From Vitellaria paradoxa (Eukaryota; Streptophyta; Magnoliopsida; Ericales; Sapotaceae), in contig CM034233.1 in NCBI GenBank assembly GCA_019916065.1, positions 2,046,001 to 2,110,000 on the forward strand: 64,000 nt of DNA, read 5' to 3'. A model generated the notes under the pieces. That model made no database searches, was not told the DNA's origin, and saw nothing but the letters and a program-made list of their open reading frames with translations. This document shows positions 57,901-64,000 of the stretch, one piece after another (position 1 is the stretch's first letter; each line of letters begins with the position of its first letter). A program made the position numbers and the translations under genes.

Positions 57901-58914
57901 GGGTGGGGGGCTGCAGTCGGCGAAAAACGGCACTGTTTTTTTACTTTTTTTGTTTTTTGTTTTTTTCCAAGTCTTGAGGTAACTTAATTGTGATGGTTTT
58001 GGTATGCACGTATGTGCTGCGTTAGAATAAAAACAAGATATAAATAAATAATTAATTTTTTATTTGATTAAGTTAAAAAATAAAATAAAATAAAAATATT
58101 TTTAATATAATTAAATAATTTGTGGCTACTTTTAGGGGTGTAAAAAATAAATATAAATAATTAATTTTTAATACACTTGTTAAAAATATAACTGTAAATA
58201 AATTTTATTTTAATTTTTAAAATATTCTCTTGTACCAAACTAATCTTAAGCGTTTTTGTCAAAATTTGTAAAGCTTAATTTATAAAGAATAATTATCTAT
58301 TTTCAAATTATACATGTAACAAGTTGCCAGCAAATCATTTTCCACCAAATCATTTTTTGGTAGCTTTTCAATTAAGTTAATGTAAAATATCAAAAATCAC
58401 AAACTTTTAATGTTTTAGGTGTTTGGTAAGATACCAAAAGTTGTTAGTAATTTTATGTAGAGTTGCTAACACATCAATTTTTGGTACTTTTTAAATTAAG
58501 TTAAAGTGAAATAGCTATTATATCCATCGTCAATTCAGGGAAAAATTGATGTGTTGGCAATTCACCATACAAAATTATTGACAATTTTTGTTATTTTTCC
58601 AAACACTTAAAACACAAAAGTTTATTTTTTTTTGTATCATACAAACAAGGCCTTAATGACACTACAAAGTCTTGTTCTTATATTTTTATAAAAATTAATT
58701 ATTTTTTTTATTTTTTACGAACTTAAAAATAGTCAAACATTAATTAATTACATTAAAAATATTTTCTATTTTATTTTATTTTTTAACGTAATCAAATAAC
58801 AAATTAATTATTTATATTTATATTTTATTTTTATTCTAACATACAACAACCTGCACGTATGCCAAAGTTTTAATCTCCACTCGCCGCTCTTTTTTTCCGT
58901 TATATTGACAGGTT
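57901..58914. other. AT-rich spacer with 'agttgccaacacatcaatttttgg' family ends
   Basis: No gene is visible. 57901-58220 resembles 63010-63380 and 63450-63800. 58456-58500 and, inverted, 58533-58565 carry the same terminal words as the array at the window's right end. Confidence 0.55.
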
Positions 58915-59031
58915 ATCAAACATTTTCATCATTCAACATTCCTATTTCCTCTTCCGATAAAATTGGTGAATAAGTCTGATGCCCATGCCTAGCTCACAAG
59001 CAAAATCCAATGGGGCCGTTGAGCACTTATA

Positions 59032-59074
<43 letters not shown>

Positions 59075-59674
59075 CGGAGTTATGCCAGTGGACACCAAGC
59101 ATAGATTCTTCCATTTGTTAGCAGAATATATTAATCTGCTGAGATGTTATTGCTTCTTCCCCATCTTTGTTTTCTAGTCTGGACTGAGAGCACGTGCAAC
59201 AGAATAAGTAAATAAGTATTTTATGTATTTTTATTAGTAACTATGAAGAAAATTATTTGTACCAGACTCTCTAAAATTACAGCTATTTTGCTCCTGTTAC
59301 AACTTTTCATTTCTATCGAGTTACTGTTCACCAATTAAATAATTGTTTATTATTTATTGAAGAAGACAATAGCCTTTATATTGAAAAAGATAATGGGCTC
59401 TAATTTTAAAAAATTAATTTTTAATAGACAATTGATAAAATATCTAGTATTGATGTGATTTAAAAAAAATTATTAATTAAACTCAAAATATATATTATTT
59501 ATTAAATAATTTAACTATTCATATGTGCACTTTTTGTGATGGTCGCGTGAGCTCTCGGACAGCGTGACGTTTCGTGCAATTCCAATATCATCTGTACATC
59601 TTTGATTTGAAACTCTAATTTTTGTACTACTTATTGGCTGATTCCGGTACAGTTGTGCAACCCAGCATGGGTTT

Positions 59675-59708
<34 letters not shown>

Positions 59709-61870
59709 AATTTTTTGAAACTATAAATTTAATTATTTTATTCCAAAACTTTTGCTACTCAAGCATCCAGAAATTTGAAAATCAAGAGAGTTAATTGTGT
59801 AAGGAAGAAAAACGAGTTCAAAAAGCCTTTGTTGGAGAATTAACCTTTAAATTTCTTGACGTTGCTAACGATGCAATATCAACAACACAATAATAATTAA
59901 TATCACAATGTGGGAAATAATTAAAAGATTGAATATTAAAAATTAATGCGGAAAATCGTTCATGAATGAGTGGTGAAAAATTTCGGACTGCGAAAATTAT
60001 AAAATCTCCCCTACACACAATATTATTACAAAATAATAATAATAATAATAAATAAATAAATAAAGAATAGAGTAATTATACAATGGACACTTTTAGTAAT
60101 ACGTACATATAATAAAAATATCTTTACCTGCGCTTGATAAAAGTCACACTTATTTTTTCAAACTAATTCTTGCGATTGCTACACTAATCATAATGAGCAC
60201 ATTTCTATCACATAATGAAAAATTCACACCCATACCTGATAAAGATAGCATTTATCCCTTTAAACTCATTTGAAAGTCTTATTCACAAAATATCTAAAAA
60301 ATAAATCTTTCGTAATTAGGTTGAGAAAGTTTATTTGAAATTGAATGAATAAGTAATCTCTTTCTTTTTAGAAGAATGTCCTAAAATATAGGAACTTTTA
60401 GATAAAGTTCAATGGTAGTTCAAGCTTAAACAAGATTTGGATAGGACTTATTTTCTTATTCCATTAGGTTATATTTAGTACGTGAGAATAAAATATTTTG
60501 GAATGAAATAAGAACTGAAAATGGAATGCATGTGGGAATGGAATAGGATGTTCATTCCATTCATTTGTTTGGTTGCCAACATATAATGAGAATGAAATAG
60601 ATATTTAAAATTTCATAATTTGATTATATAGTTTAAATATAATGAAATATAACATTAATTTTGTAAAAACTATAAAAATAAACTTTATTTTTAGATCGTG
60701 AATTTGAGTAAAAAAATGTTAGAGATAAAACGGTCATTTTACAATTTAAGTTTGAATTAGTCCAAAATTTTCTTAATTATTAAGAAAGTATGTTAATGAA
60801 TATTTTTGTCTTTTCAGATGCCTAAAATATAAATTTGGCTCAAAAACATGTTAAGGGACAAAATAATAATTTTATAGTCTAAATTCTGATTGGATTTAAA
60901 TATGTTTAACTATTAAAAAATATACCAAAGATATTTTTTTAACCTTTTGCGTACCTTTTGAATATTAAAAAATATATCAACCATTGCTATTTTTTTTTGT
61001 CTTCATCTTTTAGGGTCACGATGGAGCTGCCTTTTTTTGATTGAGGGGCTGAGGTGCAAAATGCGAGAGTGAAGTACAAATATCAACAATAATGATTTAA
61101 TTAAAATAAATTTTATTAAATTAATAAATATCAATTAAATCATATATATGACCGTTAATATCTTTTCTTTAGTCGTGCAGTGGATTTTACACTTTAACCC
61201 CCTCCATCCACATTTTTTTTAAAGATTTTAATTTGATCTTTTTTTTTGAAATTTACAATAAAAATAAAAATAAATCAAATACAAAATGTCTATTCAAATT
61301 ACATAATTAACTCTAAAATTGCAATAAATAAATATATATATATATATAATGTTAAAAAATAGCATGTGTGTGTATATTTCTCTAAAAGCATTTGCGTAAT
61401 GTGAATATATATATATATATACGCGTATATGCGTATACCTAACTAGCAGATTTTTGCTAAATTGACCTGGAGAGCCCCCAAAACAAGATGAGTGGTCGCA
61501 CTTTTTACGCAAAATAAGGTGAATTAGAAATCTCATAAAACCCAAAAAAGTAAAAACAATAGAAAAATTAAAGCCCTCATTAATTTTAAGATATTATGCT
61601 CCTTGCTCAAGGTAGCCTAACAAGCTGCAGTGCAAGCAATATATATTGACAAATAAAAATAGCATACATCCGATTAGTGAGGTCCCACTCAAAAGGAAAA
61701 GGACAATAATGTTTCATGCGACATCATCCAAGGACCAAGATGCACGGTGCCTGCCCACAATTTGCGACCATTTAATTAATACATGAAGTGAACTTTACCG
61801 GGTTGTCCTTCTGCGAATAAGGACACAGTCAAGCTGGGAGGAGACTTGACGAAGTCTTCGTCCTTTTTTT

Positions 61871-61916
61871 ACCTCTCCCCGCGAGACTGCTGCACCCTTT
61901 TGCACCTTCTAAGTCA
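61871..61916 (-). pseudogene. C2 gene relic (about 46 bp)
   Basis: ACCTCTCCCCGCGAGACTGC and the following CCTTTTGCACCTT match 55740-55787 inside the third C2 gene (codons near residue 120). The sequence then jumps straight to the upstream flank (AATTATTTATATAAC), so about 430 bp containing the N-terminal two thirds of the gene is deleted. The 3' part is missing as well. Not expressible. Confidence 0.8.
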
Positions 61917-62132
61917 GTAATTATTTATATAACAAATCAGCTCAACCCGTCGAAAATATCAACTGCCATCAACGGTTGAGATTGAATCTATACATGGAGT
62001 GTTTGGAATCGTAATTTTTAGTAATTTTTGTCAAAAGTTAATAATAATAATTTTTGGTGTGTTTAATAAAATAAGTAGTAATTTTTAGTAATTTTTTACA
62101 ATTATTGGGTATTTAATAAAATATTTAAGTTA

Positions 62133-62274
62133 CGTTTGGTTTGCTGAAATACTCTAAAAATTTTTAAAAACTTTTAAAATTATTAAAAATTATTCATTTT
62201 TTATCTCACTGCACAAATTAAGAACTCACAACTTATTTCATTTTACCAAATTTTTTATCATTCCAAACACACCC
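62133..62274. mobile_element. MITE in unit 5
   Basis: About 142 bp flanked by TTA (62130-62132, 62275-62277), with a right end (reverse) GGGTGTGTTTGGAAT like 13861-13975. It is missing at the paralogous point near 56455. Confidence 0.6.
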
Positions 62275-62499
62275 TTAATAACTTTGACATTTTTAACAAT
62301 TTTTGATAATTTTTAATAATTTTTAACAGTTTTGATAACTTTTGAATTGATAAATTATTGTAATAGAGTAAAAAAATAAAAAAAATTAATAATTTATTTA
62401 AAACTCAAAAATCAAAATTGGGTGATTTTTTTTTTGACTCAAAATTTTGTTATCAAACAGCGTTAAAATATTAAAAGAGTCCGTACTGACAACGACCAC

Positions 62500-63035
62500 T
62501 GAATAAAAAAAGAATAAAATGTAAATGAATTTAGGAAGATTAACATTTAAAAATAATAAAAGAGAGAAATTTGATAGAATAAATTTATATAATTTTAATT
62601 TTTTAAAAAAATTAAAAATTAGTGTAAAAGTAAATAAAATTATTAAAAATAAAAAAAATAAATCTTTCACACTTCAAAAATCAATAATTATTATCAGAGT
62701 TGATAAAGTACAAAAAAAATTAAAATAAAATGTATTTATAAATCCTCAAATTATTATTAGTAATTTTTTATTATTTTTTAAAACTTCCATATCAACCTGT
62801 GGATGTTCGGCTGTACAATTTTTTTTGTTCCCGCCGGGGGGGGGGTGGGTCTTGGTCAGGGGACCACGACGGTGAAATGGTTGGGTCCCTGGGCATGTTC
62901 GGCTACACTTTTTTTTTTTTTTTTTTTTTGTGTTTTTGGTTGAGTCTTGCTCTGGGGACCACGACTTGGGTTGGCTCATTTGATTGACAATTCCACCAGA
63001 GTACCAGACCAGCCCTGGAGGGATGAGAGGGGGGG
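62500..63035. other. AT-rich flank and repeat doublet of unit 5
   Basis: No gene is visible. 62500-62760 aligns with 57340-57640, and the doublet at 62800-62965 with 57640-57865. Poly-G runs lie at 62836-62845 and 63030-63039. Confidence 0.55.
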
Positions 63036-63039
63036 GGGA

Positions 63040-63865
63040 GGGTTGCAGTTGGGTAAAACGGTGACGTTTTACTTTTTTTTTTTTTTTTGTTTCGCTGAAT
63101 CTTGAGATAGCGTGATGTTTTGGCATGTGTGCGTGTGTTGTGTGGTTTTGGGATGCATGCGTATATTTTATGTTAGAATAAAAATAAAATATAAATTAAA
63201 ATAATTAATTTTTTATTTGATTAAGTTAAAAGATAAAATAAAATAAAAAATATTTTGATATAATTAATTAATTTTTGACTACTTTTAGGTGTATAAAAAT
63301 TAAATAAAAATAAGTAAAAATATTTATAAATTTTTAATTTTTAATATACTTATCAAATATAAATATAAATAAATTTTATTTTAATTGTATTTCACTTCAA
63401 CTCAATTTAAAAGTTACCAAAAATTGATATGTTGGCAACTCACGAGGGAGCTGCAGTAGGGTAAAACGGTGACGTTTTACTTTTTTTTTTTTTTTTTGTT
63501 TCGCTGAGTCTTGAGATAGCGTGATGTTTTGGCATGCGTGTTTTGGCATGCGTGTGTGTGTTGTGTGATTTTGGGATGTGTGCGTGTGTTTTGTGTTAGA
63601 ATAAAAATAAAATATAAATTAAAATAATTAATTTTTTATTTGATTAAGTTAAAAGATAAAATAAAATAAAAAATATTTTGATATAATTAATTAATTTTTG
63701 ACTACTTTTAGGTGTATAAAAATTAAATAAAAATAAGTAAAAAATATTTATAAATTTTTAATTTTTAATATACTTACCAAAATATAAGTATAAATAAATT
63801 TTATTTAATTTTATTTCACTTTAACTTAATTAAAAAGTTACCAAAAATTGATGTGTTGGCAACTA
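63040..63865. repeat. Tandem duplication of about 0.41 kb
   Basis: Unit 63040-63447 and unit 63448-63865 are nearly identical in tandem. Each runs from GCAGT-GGGTAAAACGGTGACG through a poly-T, TTGAGATAGCGTGATGTTTT and an AT-rich stretch to AAAAATTGATGTGTTGGCAAC. A more distant copy is at 57901-58220. Confidence 0.85.
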
Positions 63866-64000
63866 GCGCGAGTTGCCAACGCATCAATTTTTGGTAACTT
63901 TTAAATTGAGTTAAAGTGAAATAAAGTGCGAGTTGCTAACACATCAATTTTTGGTAACTTTTAAATTGAGTTAAAGTGAAATAAAATGCACGAGTTGCCA
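63825..64000. repeat. Palindrome and short tandem repeats at window end
   Basis: The unit end AAAAATTGATGTGTTGGCAACT is followed after a 6-base spacer by its reverse complement (63869 on), giving a near-perfect palindrome. The inverted unit then repeats at a 71-bp period (63869-63939, 63940-64000), continuing past the window. These are likely termini of a TIR element. Confidence 0.8.

Larger units (their letters stand above)
58915..62500. repeat. C2-gene repeat unit 5 (gene deleted)
   Basis: 58915-60190 aligns with 48640-49560, 60187-60990 with 49540-50340 (and 5589-6400), 61005-61830 with 14035-14870, 61871-61916 with the C2 coding region, and 61920-62050 with the C2 upstream flank. Large deletions have joined these blocks. 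A GT microsatellite lies at 59038-59072 and a TA run at 59681-59706. Confidence 0.85.

Noticed and set aside
57763..57987. 74-residue plus-strand frame
   Set aside because: Low-complexity F/P/W frame across poly-T and the tandem doublet. The equivalent frame at 62799 is not conserved as protein.

Overview
This is nuclear DNA of a flowering plant. The base composition is very AT-rich, introns have GT-AG borders, and the protein families are plant ones: an SRC2-like C2 family, a C2H2-like zinc-finger protein with a PARP-like C-terminal half, and a plant MPS1-type kinase remnant. The density of MITEs, LTR elements, a LINE, a SINE and an endogenous pararetrovirus is also typical. I cannot name the species. 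Genes are sparse. I see one clearly intact two-exon gene (C2H2-like zinc finger, + strand, 45837-47748) and two intact intronless C2 genes (- strand, 15544-16110 and 55559-56128). The rest is pseudogenes, transposons and AT-rich spacer.

Layout: 1-5588 and 36481-42071 are near-identical direct copies of a 5.6-kb segment. It carries the first three exons of an MPS1-like kinase gene (minus strand, kinase N-lobe only) abutting the 3' end of an L1-type LINE. 5589-13020 is a unit ending in a frameshifted C2 gene, with a solo LTR inside it. About 14020-16430 is a second C2 unit with an intact gene. 16.4-24.4 kb is AT-rich sequence holding two diverged LTR-like repeats, a tRNA-derived SINE and a small inverted piece of C2 promoter. 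24416-25916 is a short internally deleted Ty3/Gypsy element with its target-site duplication. 25.97-28.09 kb is a gene-less C2-unit fragment split by a 1.3-kb Mutator-type foldback element. 28.6-32.44 kb is a decayed pararetrovirus (minus strand), itself interrupted by a MITE. 34.6-36.97 kb is a decayed LINE leading into the second MPS1 copy. 42.3-45.6 kb holds MITEs and a promoter-proximal repeat, followed by the zinc-finger gene. 48.6-56.7 kb is another C2 unit with an intact gene. 58.9-62.5 kb is a further C2 unit in which only about 46 bp of the gene remains. 62.7-64.0 kb is a tandem and inverted repeat array.

How it fits together: the window is mainly a birth-and-death cluster of one SRC2-like C2 gene. 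At least five unit copies are seen: two intact genes, one frameshifted, one deleted to a fragment and one gene-less. A second, unrelated segment (the MPS1/LINE segment) has been duplicated into this cluster. Because units are present several times, the other copies act as empty sites, so many transposon insertions can be delimited directly. No operon-like organisation, CRISPR, rRNA or true tRNA gene was seen.
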